A stretch of DNA of 64,000 bases from NCBI GenBank assembly GCA_013400155.1, contig VXBM01000286.1:453431-517430 (forward strand), given 5' to 3'. Source of the stretch: Helopsaltes ochotensis. Lineage: Eukaryota; Chordata; Aves; Passeriformes; Locustellidae. Below, in pieces: positions 48,567 through 60,141 of the stretch. The translations under genes were made by a program, and so were the position numbers. A model generated the notes under the pieces. It worked only from the letters and a program-made list of their open reading frames with translations. It had not been told where the DNA came from and searched no databases. Numbering within the stretch: position 1 is the first letter of the stretch; every line of letters begins with the position of its first letter.

Positions 48567-48825
48567 CTAGAGCCTTCTGCCAAGGCAGCATGCCAGGACA
48601 ATGTCCATGATCAGGAGCACCATGAGCAAGCATGTCCAGAAGGCTGGCACCATGTCTACCAAAGGCATTGATTGGCTCAGGGTCCATGTTCTGCAGCTCC
48701 AGCTCCTCGGGAAGCAGAGCCGAGGTGCCCGTGTCCCTCTCAGGATGGCTGGAAGGGTCGAGAGGATGGACCAGGAGCAGCAGCAGGTAAAACTGCAGCA
48801 GCCAGGAGAAGCCCTGGCCGGCCAT
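48567..48825 (-). pseudogene. Small signal-peptide/transmembrane protein, frameshifted copy
   Basis: The minus-strand ATG (48823-48825) sits in ACCATGG, a good Kozak match. Residues 1-20 form a signal-peptide-like leader with the core WLLQFYLLLLLV. Residues 21-55 form a short hydrophilic, acidic stem ending near 48661. At 48660 one extra base shifts the frame. In the next frame, 48659-48570 encodes 30 residues with a clean membrane helix (FWTCLLMVLLIMDIVLA), then two Cys, a short basic tail (RR) and a TAG stop at 48567-48569. The layout suggests a type I or signal-anchored small membrane protein of about 85 residues, broken here by one base. In the unshifted frame the ORF runs on to 48475 with no membrane helix. 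I do not recognise the family, and its function and partners are unknown. A sequencing error or programmed shift could also explain the break. Confidence 0.5.
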
Positions 48826-48961
48826 GGTGCTCTGTGCGAGCAGCTGACACCACCACACAGGCTCTGGGCGTCGCTCAGTGCCAAGGTCTGCGTGGGCTCT
48901 GGGGCATGGTGACAGCTGGGGACAGTGTCCAGCCACCATTGTGTTCCCAGAGGCTGTGATG
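48826..48961 (-). other. Putative 5' leader of the gene-like unit
   Basis: Minus-strand sequence between the CR1 3' end (48962) and the ATG at 48825. It is GC-rich with no TATA box. The minus-strand frame is open through most of it and would add 38 codons from an ATG near 48939, but the ATG at 48825 has the leader peptide and the better context. If the CR1 inserted here, the native promoter has been displaced. Confidence 0.35.
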
Positions 48962-49241
48962 TCATAGAATCACAGAATGCACTGGCTTGGAAGAGCCCTG
49001 TGAGATCATCGAGTCCAACCTGTGACTCATGGACAGCATGGTAAGCAGACCAGAGCCCTGATTGCCACACCCAGGCTTGTCTTGAACCCCTCCCCCGATG
49101 GTGACTCCACCAGCCCCCTGGGCAGCCCATTCCAGTATCTAATGCTCCTTTCTGGGCAAATGTTCTTCCTAATGTCCCATTTTAATGTTCCTTGGCACAG
49201 ATTGAAAACCTTGTTAGCATTTGTTCTCACTTGTCCTTGCC
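48962..49241 (-). mobile_element. CR1 LINE, 3' end fragment, antisense
   Basis: The plus strand starts TCATAGAATCACAGAATG, the complement of the CR1 ATTCTGTGATTCTATGA end. It continues through ATCATCGAGTCCAACC, GGTGACTCCACCAGCCCCCT, GGGCAGCCCATTCCAGTATC and TTCCTAATGTCCCATTTTAA to the 5' truncation near ACTTGTCCTTGCC. The element is in the same orientation as, and lies between, two copies of the gene-like unit. The 5' edge is uncertain by about 10 bp. Confidence 0.93.
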
Positions 49242-49249
49242 CACCTCTC

Positions 49250-49480
49250 TGGCAGCAGCATGGCCTGCACAGGCTGAGGGGCTCTGGCTCTACTCTTGCA
49301 AGGTAAAGCACAGGGATTCCAATGGAAGGGGTAGAGGAGGCAGCATAGATAAGGTTCCCATGTGCTCCCCAGGACTGCTACAAGGGTCAAGAGGAGGGGC
49401 CAGCTTCAGCAGCATGTAAAACTGCAGGAGGCAGGAGCAGACCCTGGCTTGCCCGGGTGCTCTGCAGAACTGTTTGCCTA
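49250..49480 (-). pseudogene. Second, partial copy of the small membrane-protein unit
   Basis: The minus strand from 49480 downwards aligns with the start of the unit at 48825: TGCAGTTTTACATGCTGCTG versus TGCAGTTTTACCTGCTGCTG, and CCTCTTGACCCTT versus CCTCTCGACCCTT. The leader-like stretch (CLLQFYMLLKLA) is recognisable. The base triplet at the start position (49453-49455) reads CGG on the minus strand instead of ATG, so initiation is lost. After about 35 codons the sequence jumps to the part matching 48100-48230 of the other copy, so about 330 bp, including the membrane helix, are absent. It ends against the 5' end of the CR1. It is a dead relic of the same family. Confidence 0.55.
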
Positions 49481-51136
49481 AGGTTACTGCAAAGTGTTTT
49501 AATTTGTTGTAACCATTTCACTTGTACCTCCTTTTCACCATAATCATCTTGTATGGAATTTCATGAATTAAGTCACAAAGGAATTGACTTCATTGTCACA
49601 TCTGATGGTGTTGTATTTAAGCCCAACTTATTTTAGTCTACCTGAAAAAGGTTCTGCTTATGACTGCATTACCACAGCAATTTTAAAGTTATGGGATCCT
49701 AGTATAAAAATAGAGGACCAATATAATTCATGCAGTATTCCTTGTCACTAGTCACTATTGTTTGAAGGATGAATTTCTTCCTGTTTTTTCTTCTTTTCAA
49801 AAGATTCAAGGGAAGATTTTTATTCTTAAAGTGCAGTTAGCAAACATACATAGTAATTAAATTTGCTTTTTTATTCCCGTCCTGACTCAATGAGCTTAAT
49901 TGGCTACTCTTTTAATTCTTCAGGCTGTTTAGTGTAGTTACACTAGAGATGTTTTTTGGTCTTTATCTTATTTTCAGGTTTTTGTTTTTTTCATGTTGAG
50001 TTGAAACCTTTATAAAATAAGAGAGTTGTGAAAAAAAATTAAAAAATAAAACTAAATAGTCTTTGTTTTTATTACAAAGAAGGCCAAGATTGCAAGCCTT
50101 GTAGTTACCAATTTGCTCCACTATCTATCTGTCCATCTATGAAAGAGTATTTGCACAGGTATCTCAAGCACTGTATAGCAGACATCAGAAATTCCTACTC
50201 CTGAATTATTCTTTCTGGCTTTGGGAGGCATGATGCAACTATCTCCTTACTGTCTATTAATCCCAGAAATAGCTGGCAAACTTTCCTAACGTGATAATGG
50301 AAAGCTGTCGCGTCTGATTGTGTTTCAAATTAGGTGATGTCTAACAATGATGTAATCTCTTGAACACTGGAATTCCGAACAGTCCCGGAGCTTGTGGGAA
50401 AAGTTCCTCTTAATGAGGCAATGTTTCCAGCACCTGTCTGTGTGCAGGAAGTCCATCCAGCATGTGTGCCAGCATCCAAAGGTTCCAAATACAGCTGTAT
50501 GTTGTAGCATCTGGTTTTAAGAACACGTAATATTGTGTTTTACATATTGTCCCAGACAATGATTGTCATATGCATCTATAGTGCTGTGACTAAAAGCACA
50601 TGGAGTGGCTACCAGCGACGATTTTTTTTTTGCCAAATATCCACATACCCATTCATGTGACATGGCTAGCTATGCATTTGTTAAATGCCAAGACAGGTGC
50701 TACCATGATAACTTTCCATTTGCAAAGCTCCTATGGGCTTTGGAGGCCATAAGAGCTAGCTGATGTCAGAATTCGTTGCTGCCCTTGTGAAAATTTCCCT
50801 CAATATTTTCAATTCTGATGTGGTTTCAGCTGTAAATAGGGAGGTTTTCTTTCTGAATTATGGGTAACTGAAATGCTTTAAAAATGTCTTCAGCAAACTG
50901 ATAAATGGGCAAAACAATATTACAGACTTACCTTTTTTTTATGTGCTCAGGAAACGGGCTATCAAGATGAATTGCCACTGCTCTTGGAAGATTCATGTTA
51001 TAAAGCTAAAGGGTGTAGAAATCACTCTTAAACTCACACAAGGAACGTAAATTTCACTTGTTACATCTACTGTCCCCCAGATTTACTTGTTATGCTCCAT
51101 CATCTTTAATCAAAACAACTGGTTAAGTTTAAATAT

Positions 51137-51153
51137 AGTCAGTCAGTCAGTCA
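51137..51153 (+). repeat. Microsatellite (AGTC)4
   Basis: Four perfect AGTC units plus one extra A, at the lower limit for a microsatellite. It could vary in length between individuals. Confidence 0.7.
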
Positions 51154-52584
51154 TGATCCCTGGATTTCTTTTTAAGAGCTCAAATAGTCATCAACTGAGA
51201 GGCAACGGCATTTGAGTTTTAGAAAACCCTTAATTCCTTGATCCTTCTTTTGTAGTTGGGGCAAAGAAACATGACTTCAGCTGTTTTCTTGGGTTTTTTT
51301 TTTTTTCTTTTCTTTTTGACTACCAAAGGGAGAAAAGGCTATACATGCTTGTTGAAAAAATTCTTTTCATTAATTTCAGGCAAAGCACAATGCAACAGCT
51401 GTTGCAGGTAATTTTTTTTCCTTCAGAAAATGGAGTGGGTGAGTAGAATTTAGACAGAAATTCTGTTCAGAAGTGAAGGGAGGACACACTGTTAATTTTG
51501 TAGAGTGCAGGTAGTTTCTCTTGCTTTTGTGGACATGAAGCAATGAGATTTTTGCAAAGAATGAGCAAATTCTCCTAAAATAAAAGAACATCTTGGATAA
51601 CAAAGGTTTTAGTAGGCAATTTTTATCATAGCCATGCACTGAGCCCTTCACTAGGCCTATGTCAGAGCAGCCTTATGCTGTGCTAACTTGTGCAAGCTGT
51701 TAAATACACCTCGGAGATAAGGAGTCATTGGGATTTTCTGGATTGAAGGAAACTTTGGCCACTTTTGCTTTCCTTTGATTGTACACTACTCCACCCTAAA
51801 ACACTGATGAGCCTCTTGTGCCTGGTTATGTTGACTGTAAGACCTTTTATTCAAGCAGTTACAAAGTTGTCATAATGTAACCCCAAATTGGGGCTATTTC
51901 ACTGAGATGATCCGTGATAATTGACATAACACCTGTTTGCTCTCAGTAGAGTCAACAGTTGCATAAGGTTGCAATTACTTCAGAATTTGGCCCCGAGTTT
52001 CTGGGAAAGTGGTGACTGTGTATAAGCTGCTGTACATTTGTTCATGGCCCGCTTACCTGAAATATATTAAAATGTGTTGTTCTTGAAAATCACACTGGAA
52101 AGTATTGGTGACTCCTTTTCTGACTATTGCATGCTGGAGAGACCTGTGAGGGAGACACTGGGGAGGAGGCCAGCAGAGAGAACTACAGTGAGGTTTGCTC
52201 AGAGAATGGACGATGCATCAGCTTTGGCTCTGCACTTCTTGGGGGCTCAGGATTGAAAGTTGCTTGGGGAAGCTTGTTACTGTTCTAAAGTTGCCAGTTC
52301 TGCGGGTTTCCTCTGAAATTGCACTAGTTTTTAGCAACAGCTGTGGCTAATTTTCAGGAGCCAGAGGTAGCCATTTGGGAGGCTTTTTAAAATGCTGACA
52401 AGAGCTTTAGCTCTCTGGTTGGTGCAGCGATTTCCACTGTAAATTCTGATCATGTCTCTGAGAACCGACTAGAGGTGAGTCAGGACTGTGTATCAGCAAG
52501 CCAATGCTTGACTCTCTTCTGTCATGGGCACTGGAACCTCCTCAAGGACAGTGTTTCCAAGCATCAGTGACAAGCACAGATGGT

Positions 52585-52608
52585 GAGGGATTTTTTTAAA
52601 AATCCCTC
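52585..52608. repeat. Perfect 24-bp palindrome
   Basis: GAGGGATTTTT (52585-52595) is followed by a two-base spacer and its exact complement AAAAATCCCTC (52598-52608). A ten-A run and six G follow at about 52633-52648. No RNA gene is implied; the structure resembles a pol III or bacterial terminator only superficially. Confidence 0.75.
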
Positions 52609-54897
52609 TAGGCAGTTAGTACAGCCCAACTGAAAAAAAAAAGGGGGGATTTTAATGCTTATTTTACAAGTTGACTAGCCAAACGGGGGTACTTTACAAC
52701 CCCAGGCTCTAAAGGTATAAAAGAATTTACCACTCCAGGTAAGAGACCTAAGCACTAGTAGAAGAAGACATTTAACCCTAGAAAACATGTAGGTTTTTTT
52801 AACAGTCTAATTCAGGATGATTAGTCATCTGAGATTGACCACAGGAACTATCATGTTACCACAGTGTGTGTATGGTGAATGACTGATGCAAATCCGAGGA
52901 GGTAAAGAGGGATACTGGACTTGTTCTTTGTTGAAATGGCAGACAGGGTAGCTTCCTCCTACACCAGAGTGAAAATAGTATGGCAGGATGGGATAGAGGA
53001 TGCATGTCTGGAAATTGTGCTCTTCTTTGCGGCTGACAGTAGTAATTCCAAGTGTAGGCCCAGTGAGGAGGCAAGAAAAGGTGGAATAACATTTAGGATT
53101 TCTTAATTGTGGCTGTTGAATAGCAGCAACAACAGTAACCAAAGCTATAAATACCTGTCTCCAAACTTGCCCTGTACAGGTAATTAGGTTCTGGGGAACA
53201 CAGAAACGTTTCTGCATGCTTTCTTCCAAGTCATAAAAAGAATACTTTGCTTTCGGTGGCATTCCTATTCCCATTGTGTTGGATTTCCCTAGTTGTTCCA
53301 ATGTTGTTCTTCCAAGGGGTGCTCATAGAAAATGTTTGAAGAAAAGTACAAGCAGGTACTTGCAGGTAAAGAATACTGGGAGTCCATTAGTACTTGCATA
53401 GGTTTCATGGCATTATTAACTGCATCTGTGATCACAGGACTGTCAGAAAACTGCAAATGGAAAGATGCTGGAATGTTTTATAAGGGCTGAGACACCGGCT
53501 GCATGTACAAGAGATGAAATTGTTGAGGTCCCTTGATTAAAGTTAGTGTTTTAGCTGCATGATTTAATGAAGTAACAACAAGTCAGTCTAAAGCTTGATA
53601 GAAATAATAATGATGTGGTGCAAAATAACTTTCCAAAGTACAATGGAAATAAATGGAAATTGAATTAGGAAGGAAAGAAAAAGAAAATGTTTCCCCAGCA
53701 GAGATAAAGTGCACAATTCTAGGGGTTATTTTCACATACTTTTGGCTGTTAAATTACATTTTCTTTGGCAGCTTTATCTGGTCCCTTCTGTAAAGCTTGC
53801 TAGAAGAAGTTCCTGTGCAGTGTGTATGTTTGAATTCTAGTGAGGCATCTTGAGACAATTTGGCTGCCATGTGACACTATTTCAGACTGGTCTTTGATGA
53901 ATTCCAGAGTGTTATATAAATATCTGGATCCCAAATAAAGGTGTCAAGACACTTTGGAGAGCCTGCAAAAATAAATCAGTGAGCGTTTTGAGACATTCTC
54001 ATCGAAGATGTCTCTGACTTCATACCTAGCTGAAGCAAAGGTCCTCCTTTTCTCTCTGTTTCCGGTTTTGTTTGTATATCCTAAAAAGTAAAGGAAAATC
54101 CTTTGATCTTTCTGAGAAAAAACACTTTCTCCTTGATTCCTTGGCTAGGAGATAACTACAAATATATCTTCTCTTTGTTTTATGGTCTTTAATAGCATCT
54201 GTTAAAAAATAAAAGAAGTACAGGTAAGATTTTACTCTCACCAGAGAAGCTTCGCCTGTCTCTCCCTGAGTTTCTCTGGAGGTGAGATTTTTAATGAGAG
54301 CACTGGTTATGAAGGAGAGTTTTCTGTAAAGGATTTTGTAACCCACTGAATTTGATCTTTAGTCCAAAATGTCAGGTGAAGCCTTACTGAGAAGAAGCTC
54401 TCCAGCTAAGGACCTGCTGTCAAATCCCTCTTCCTTATATTCCCTGGCCAAGGCTGGTTATAGACCACAGTAAGTGTGTGCCTGGGAAGTAAGGTTTGTC
54501 ATCCAGTGAGCTGAGGCAGTTCCATCATTGTCTGGCTCACTATTAGTCTAACTTTTTATTTGCCCTTCTCCCCCACCCCCCAAAGTTGTTTTTATATGAA
54601 AAGAAATATTATCTCTCTGATACAGCTGAGTTGATGCCAGGATGGGGTAATATTAACAATCAGTTGGATGATTTTCATGGAACAGGAAGCTTATATGTTT
54701 GAAAAGGCTATAAAAATATGAGCTGGCAGCTCACAAAGACAGTTTTGTGTGCTTTAAATGCACAGAATAACTCACCTGTACCACCACTAACCTTTTCACT
54801 GCACCTTCATGGCATACTTAGGAGTAGCTTGCTGCAGTCGCTGCTTAAATCCTGCTCTATTTGCAGAGACTTGCTATGGGTGAGGCAGATCTCTTCC

Positions 54898-54913
54898 ATA
54901 TATATATATATAT
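54898..54913 (+). repeat. Microsatellite (AT)8
   Basis: Eight uninterrupted AT units, followed by GTTTCC. A short dinucleotide repeat of a kind that is usually polymorphic. Confidence 0.75.
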
Positions 54914-57900
54914 GTTTCCTCTCTGTAGATGGAGTCAGTTTGGCAAGCCAGTTTGCTGCTCCCTAATCCTTCAATTGTCCTGCTTGAGCTACTGCATTTT
55001 TTCTTCTGCTCTCCAAAGTATTTACCAAGAGAGGCGTGTATGGGCTCAGTACACTGATGAGTGGGGACAGGGCAGGTGGAAAGATGTAATCCAGTGGGAA
55101 ACTGCCCAGTTTCTTTCACATATCACTAAATCACCAAAAGTTTCTTTCCTTCTGCCAAGCACTTCCCTCTCAGCCATCCTTTCTTTCCTACACGTGTGTT
55201 TTGTTTCAGTCTGTTGACATTGTTAGCAAAGAGTCAGTCAGTCTCTGCAGATTGGTCTGGATCCACACGAAATATATAAAAGGTATGTTCAGTTAAAATA
55301 AAGTAGCACTGTGCCTAGGGAAAATGAATAGAGTGAATTATCCTCTGAAAGGTCTGAAGACACAGTACGAGAATCCTTTGGCATGATTATTTTAACATGT
55401 GTGTAAAAGGCAGGAAAAAGAACACCACACTAAAGCCTGGTGCAAGGAATTTCTGTTAAATCGATAACATGTTTGTATTTAAATCTCCTGCAGAAGTGGC
55501 TGATTTTTCTTATGGTTTTTAGACACTCCAAAGAATGTAATTGTTAATTAGACAGTGCAGTGGCGTGAGGAGGAAGGAGTTTTTTCAAAGTGGGATCACT
55601 TCCATTTTATAACATTCTTCAATGAATATTATTCCTGAGTCTGCTGTAACGGCAGCCTGGTTTCCTCATCAGGAAGAAAAAAAAGCTCTCAGAGGTAGTT
55701 TCTTCATATCTATTTGCATCGGTACATACAAATACATACCCATTATATCTATATGCATCTGTCTTGATCCAGTTATTTATAATAATAACATTAATGTTTA
55801 TTAAAGTGATTTGTTAATCCTGGGTCCTTACGAGTTTCTATGTGGTAAACAAAGGAGGAGGAATAAGGTGACTTAACAGGAGTGGAAAGTTATTTAGAGC
55901 TCAAGAGATCTATTGTAATTGTCACCACAGGTATGTTTTGCACAAGGTTTTATTTTTTTTAAGCACATTAGAAGAGGTGAAAGTTGTCTGGCTTCAAAAA
56001 ATGCTGGTCACCAACTCATTGCAATTAGGTAATTTCCAAGGTTCTCCAAATTGTTTGTTTAGGAATTACTGTTTCCATTTTTTAGGATGTTGTCATTTCA
56101 AGCTTCAGTTCCTTGCTGTAAATATTTTGAGTACAGATTCCTGTTGAGACTGTGGCACCACTATCTTTAGCCTGTAAGTGCAAAACTTTAATGTATTCAT
56201 TTTTTGTGGATGCTGCAGAGCCCCTGCTATGTGTGCTGTGTGTTTTTGAAATAGTTTTGGTGTTTTTACATGAATGCACAGGTACTGAATGCTAGTAGCC
56301 ATTGCTTCAGTCTTCTTGGAAGAGTGCTGAGCAGCTGTAAAATGCCAGTTGTGCTTCTTAAGCATCCCACCAAGCTCTGGGGAGATGCCTGCAAATGAAT
56401 TTTCATTAGTGAAGTATGAGTCATTAGAATGATTGTGCTATAGATCATACTTGAGAAGGAATTTTTAAATTTCTAGCATAGAGGGCATTTGCCAATGCTT
56501 TTTTCTCAGTGAGGTCTAAATTCTCTTAAGATTGCCTTTAGATACTCCTGTGAGAATTAAAATCAGATTTTTAGGACAACTACTGTAAAATTCCATGACC
56601 TTTTTTTTGACTGAGCAAGTACATCCCCTTTTTTCTAATTTCTGCTTGAGTCTTAGCTGCAGACTTAGCAGTTTAGCAATATACTTTATACTTTTCTGCA
56701 TAACCATAAATCTACAGGTATATTAGTTGTTGAACTATGTTTTTAAGCAGAAAATGCTTTTTCTGTAATCCAGGCTTGCCAGCTTTTCACAGATTAATGA
56801 CCATCATATAATCAAGACTGCTGTGGGGTTTTTTTTTCTCTTGATTTCCTTGCTTTCTCTTGGTGTCTTATACAGCATTTGTAACTGCAAATCTGGGAAG
56901 GTAGCTTGGGTTCCTTATTGAGTGATCATTTTGTTTTGCATCACTGTTAGCAGTAAAAAGTTGCCATTTTCTCCGATAGCTGCAGAGGTTTAAACCAAGG
57001 CCATCTCCAGGTGTCTGCTGCATTTCTCTGCTGCAAGGTGCCCACCTGCATGGAGCAGGGACAGTCAGCTGCTCCTCCTCACAGCCAGGGGAGACCCAAG
57101 GGGACAAAAATGTGTCACCCCCCCTTCCTTGGCAGTTTGAAGCTCAAATTCTGGCTGTGAGCTACTGTAGGTGAGGAATAGCCCTTTCCTGCTCTTCTTG
57201 ATGTGGGTGTGGTAAAGTCTGGCAGAGGGTTGGGCCAGACAGCTGGAGCTGCTCCTATCAAGAACAAGAAGATTCCTACCACAGCTTCATTTGGGATGCT
57301 CTATTTTTGCTTTGTACCACATTTTATAGAAAAACTTGGTGATGTGGCTAATTCATTGCCTCATAGTAGGGAGCAGGAAGTTTCTGAGTGGCTTTGGTAG
57401 TGTGGAATTGTTGAAATGCATGGAATCAAAAGGCTAAAGAAGCTGTGTGATTATATGTTGATAAAACTGAATAAAAGTATTTGTTAGATGCTTATATTGC
57501 ACATATACTCTACTTTTCTACTTCAACAGATAAAGATTCATATAGCTGTAAATTTGATTTTAAGAATGTGAAGGAAATTAGGTTCTTAAAATATTGTATC
57601 ATAAATCCTTTCTGAGCTTGTTATTAAATTAGACTGGTATTTACATATTATTTTTAATGACTTAGCTCTTTTCATCATTTAGATCTACTCAATCACCCAT
57701 TTGGTAATAAGTTCTTCAGCCTCAGGAGTACTGCATGATTTTAATTCATACACTTCTGTTTGGTAATTAGCTATCCCTTACTGATGTGGACCATCAGCTT
57801 TCAAAATGACTTCAATAAAAATAATTTAAAAAAAGGCATAATGAATTCAATAATGTAATGACTTATTTGTTTTCAAGCATTTTTTATGTTGTTAAACCAA

Positions 57901-59204
57901 ATGTTTAAACTATTGCATCTTAACATTCTTACCTCTAATGGCTACAATTCTTTACTGTGATCATAAACGAAAAGTGAAAATACTTTCCTGTATTCACAAA
58001 TCTTTCCTCTTAAGAAAACAGCAGAACATGTAATCATTTAGAAAAGAGAACAAGTTGTGTTGAGCTTGAAACCCTACACCTCCTAAGCTGGGAAAATTTT
58101 CACTCAGTGTGCAGGTTTTGCCACTCAAGCCCATCTTTAGACATCATAAAACTTTACTTTCATGCACTTTTATGACACGATTATGAATGTAAAAGAGGAA
58201 TTTAATGCTAGCTAAGGAAAATGGTTTCCCAGACTCTATTATCAATGACAAAACACTCAGAGAAGGCAGTAAAAAGCAGAGAGCTGGTAGGTGAAGTTGA
58301 GGTGTGATGACAATTGGGAATATGGATCTAGCCTAACAAAGGGGAAGGGAGATACAAGAAATGGTGCCCCTTCCTTTGTGCTGGCAGAGGGAGCTGGAGT
58401 CATTGACGTGGTTTCCTTGGAAAGACTTAAATCTATTCTGCAGTATCTTCTGTTTTTAAAGGTAGACTCTTCATCGTACTGCAGGCTCTCACTTTCCGTC
58501 CCTCCACAAGCAGCTCAGGGGTCTTCTGAGTAGCAGCTGTACTGAAAGTGGTCTGAGGAACAGGAAAACAGAGGAGACAAAGAAAATAGGAAGGAGTTGT
58601 TGAATGTGTGCTCAGTGTAGTATGTTATACAAAGTATTTATTATATTTATATCAGGATGTGTTTTATTACCTCGTAAAATTCAGTCATATGGATAATTTG
58701 AGCAATTAAACTGACTCAGTCCAGTGTCTTTGTTAGCATTGTAATAGCTTAAAACTTATTTCCACAGGTGTTTCCAAAGACCCACAGAGGCTGTATGACT
58801 GAAACATTAACATATTATTGTAATAATATGATGCTTCTCTGTCTGACTCAAGAGCTTTTAATCTGAATACTTTTCAGGTTACTGAATCATCAGAAAGGGG
58901 TTTTTTTGTTTGTTCATACTTTCACACTGGTGTGCTTTTTCTTTTAATATGAGGTAGTGATATAATGAATAAATTGTAACCAGATGAAAGTCGGGAATTT
59001 GATGCTTTATCCCAGGATGGTGATAGCACCTGGCAAAGTTAACATTTCCCACCAATGTGCTGTCTGTCTGAAGGACAGGGACCTAGGGGGCAGGCCTAGG
59101 TGACATTTGATACAAGCAGGAATGAAAAAGTCCTACTGGACAAGCAAATAAATTGCTACTGACATAGGAGCTGGAGACCAGCACATACCTTCTGTGTGGG
59201 GACT

Positions 59205-59480
59205 GACGAGGGACTCCTTATGGAGCTGTGGTTTGGACTATTTTTAGGAAAACGAGGAGTTTAAATGAAGCGTTTGCACGAGGCCACCTCGCTGTGTTAT
59301 CAGGAGGTAATTCAAGCTGGCAGTCTCCCCCTTAGCTGCACTGGACATCCTCGTTCAAGACAAACATGAGGAAGGGGTTTTGTTGCCGGGGTTTTGCCGA
59401 TTCCAGGCGCAGCTCCCAGTCCCCAGAGGAGAGTTTTCAACAGGCACGGTGGGAGTTCTCGAGGCTGCGTATCTGGCGCT
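59205..59480. promoter_or_regulatory. CpG-enriched unique segment, candidate regulatory element or unannotated exon
   Basis: I count 13 CpG sites in about 275 bases, while the flanking kilobases hold only a few. The block does not match CR1 or the LTRs in the window, has no TG...CA LTR ends, and has no long ORF. CpG persistence in bird DNA usually means low methylation in the germ line (a promoter or enhancer) or recent arrival. Further CpGs continue sparsely to about 59830. No TATA box or splice-bounded coding frame was identified. Confidence 0.35.
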
Positions 59481-60141
59481 GTGTTTGATTCAGGTACATC
59501 TGTAACACTTATTGCAGCTGATGAAGAATTATTCCTGCTGCCAAGATAATTTCAGCCAGTGTGATGAGGGCTGATGAAGGAGGTGTGAGCTGGGAAAATC
59601 TTACTTGAGTTGGAAATCTTGCAAGATTCTAATGACCGTGAGGTTGGGGTGCCTCACTACTTTCACACCTGGTGCCAGATATTTGGTTTTGCATTTGCCA
59701 GTGAGCGAGCCGCAGCCAAGATTCTCCTAATAATTTCTTTTTATTTTTGCAAAGACCACCCATAACTTCTGTTAAGGGAGAAAAGGATTTTTGCTAGTAA
59801 CAGTTTTGTCAGCGTTATATTTTCCGTATATTTCAAAGGCCAACCAGCTTGTCTCTTTCTTGGTATTTTGTGGTGCACTAGAGACTGCCTGGGTGCTTAC
59901 TATATTCTTTTTGCGAAGTTCATAATCTAATCTGCTATTTTGCCCAAAAAAGACTGGTGGATATGTGTCTATTTTGAGAACTTGTGTCTGTGAGCATGAA
60001 AAGATTTTTGGTTGTGCAGATGAGACAGCTTCATGTGCAGGTGCTTAAAAATGTCATAAATGCAAGACTTAGGACTTGGAACTCTGGAAAATGTCAACCT
60101 CCAGTGATGTACCTAGGATACTATAAAGCAACATGTAAGTT
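59481..60141. other. Unique non-coding DNA, no gene recognised
   Basis: Continuation of the CpG-containing region at lower density (sites near 59637, 59704, 59712, 59811 and 59826), grading into AT-rich sequence. No repeat or exon was recognised. Confidence 0.5.

Larger units (their letters stand above)
49481..59204. other. Unique AT-rich non-coding DNA, no gene recognised
   Basis: No exon or dispersed repeat was recognised in this 9.7 kb. Small structures are listed separately: (AGTC)4, a 24-base palindrome and (AT)8. The longest ORF is 158 codons (52825-53301, minus), without a recognised domain. ORFs at 54718-55217, 56082-56365 and 56868-57107 are likewise unsupported. Confidence 0.5.

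Noticed and set aside
47854..48610. Plus-strand ORFs of 238, 174 and 104 codons in three frames
   Set aside because: All three overlap in one GC-rich stretch, with Ala/Gly/Pro/Arg-rich compositional translations. The promoter, polyadenylation and leader evidence is on the minus strand.
48660..48660. Programmed ribosomal frameshift at the leader/helix junction
   Set aside because: No slippery heptamer of the X XXY YYZ type was recognised at the junction; a one-base indel in a decaying copy is simpler.
49022..49311. 94-codon ORFs on both strands
   Set aside because: They cover the minus-strand CR1 and its junction with the partial copy.
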